Source: Flavobacteriaceae bacterium
Lineage (GTDB): Bacteria > Bacteroidota > Bacteroidia > Flavobacteriales > Flavobacteriaceae
DNA: 64,000 bases
Reading direction: 5' to 3'
Assembly: GCA_002707025.1 (NCBI GenBank)
Contig: PALG01000020.1
Location: forward strand, 223,750 to 287,749
Shown here: positions 63,980 to 64,000 of the stretch, piece after piece
Layout of the letters: the number at the start of each line of letters is the position of its first letter
Numbering within the stretch: the stretch's first letter is position 1
Notes under the pieces: model-generated
The model's database searches: none
Told to the model about the DNA's origin: nothing
The model's input: the letters and a program-made list of their open reading frames with translations, nothing else
Translations under genes and position numbers: made by a program

Positions 63980-64000
63980 CTGTTTTTAAGAATATCATAA

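Noticed and set aside
1..64000. Mobile elements, prophage, CRISPR arrays, restriction or defence systems
   Set aside because: I looked for transposases, integrases, regularly spaced repeats and defence motifs and found none. Gene content and order are core-like.

Overview
The window is a chromosomal segment of a Bacteroidota bacterium, most likely a marine member of the Flavobacteriaceae. The evidence is: a PorQ protein and a C-terminal sorting domain of the type IX secretion system; head-GIN/DUF4097-type surface proteins downstream of an ECF sigma factor; Bacteroidota-only families (DUF3822, DUF6122, DUF6428); a fused CcsB-CcsA cytochrome c maturation protein; and the Bacteroidota promoter -7 box TAnnTTTG in front of many genes, with almost no Shine-Dalgarno sequences. 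I see no IS element, prophage, integrase or CRISPR array. It reads as core genome with a few accessory blocks.

Layout. 1-6.6 kb: the 5' part of a DUF2520 gene, ccsBA, a seven-helix membrane receptor with a LuxR-like HTH, and fumC. 6.6-9.8 kb: a 56-residue membrane protein, then a minus-strand operon of ECF sigma factor, anti-sigma factor, DUF4097-like protein and GIN-domain protein. 10-18.7 kb: lon, porQ-cmk, a 650-base gap with two possible tiny ORFs, rpsA with a textbook promoter, and pyrR-pyrB-STAS-like-rnz. 19.6-22.2 kb: an arsenic operon (arsR, DUF6428, Cys-type arsenate reductase, ACR3) with two copies of a near-palindromic operator. 22.2-30.2 kb: nudK, a carboxypeptidase-regulatory-domain protein, a transglutaminase-like protein, two small membrane proteins, pdxH, the coupled polyphosphate module sixA-ppk1-ppx, and a GAF histidine kinase. 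30.2-38.3 kb, minus strand: nucleotidase, SGNH protein and MBOAT acyltransferase; miaE; dnaX; then rsmD, DUF3822 and a membrane protein. The RNase P RNA gene rnpB sits on the plus strand next to dnaX.

38.4-46.3 kb: a RecD-like helicase, a fused KdsB/iron-dependent alcohol dehydrogenase protein (possible Kdo to Kdo8N chemistry), an acyltransferase, and a minus-strand group of yebC, pterin dehydratase, sugar-nucleotide epimerase-like protein, glutaminase and gcvT. 46.4-52.8 kb: NAD(P)HX repair enzyme, TlpA-like lipoprotein, hutH, a GH12-like lipoprotein paired with a T9SS cargo protein, and a paralogue of the small protein at 35.8 kb. 52.8-64 kb: clpC, gyrA, a TPR protein, an NlpC/P60 peptidase, thiolase, a PgpH-like HD phosphohydrolase, and tRNA-Ser(GCT) and tRNA-Pro(TGG).

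The most interesting items are the KdsB-alcohol dehydrogenase fusion, the doubled arsenic operator with Cys-rich tails on two of the operon's proteins, the membrane-anchored HTH receptor, the GH12-like/T9SS pair, and the two possible micro-ORFs upstream of rpsA. I found no clearly unprecedented multi-gene system. TTG starts are forced in four genes by loss of essential N-terminal motifs or by lack of any in-frame ATG.
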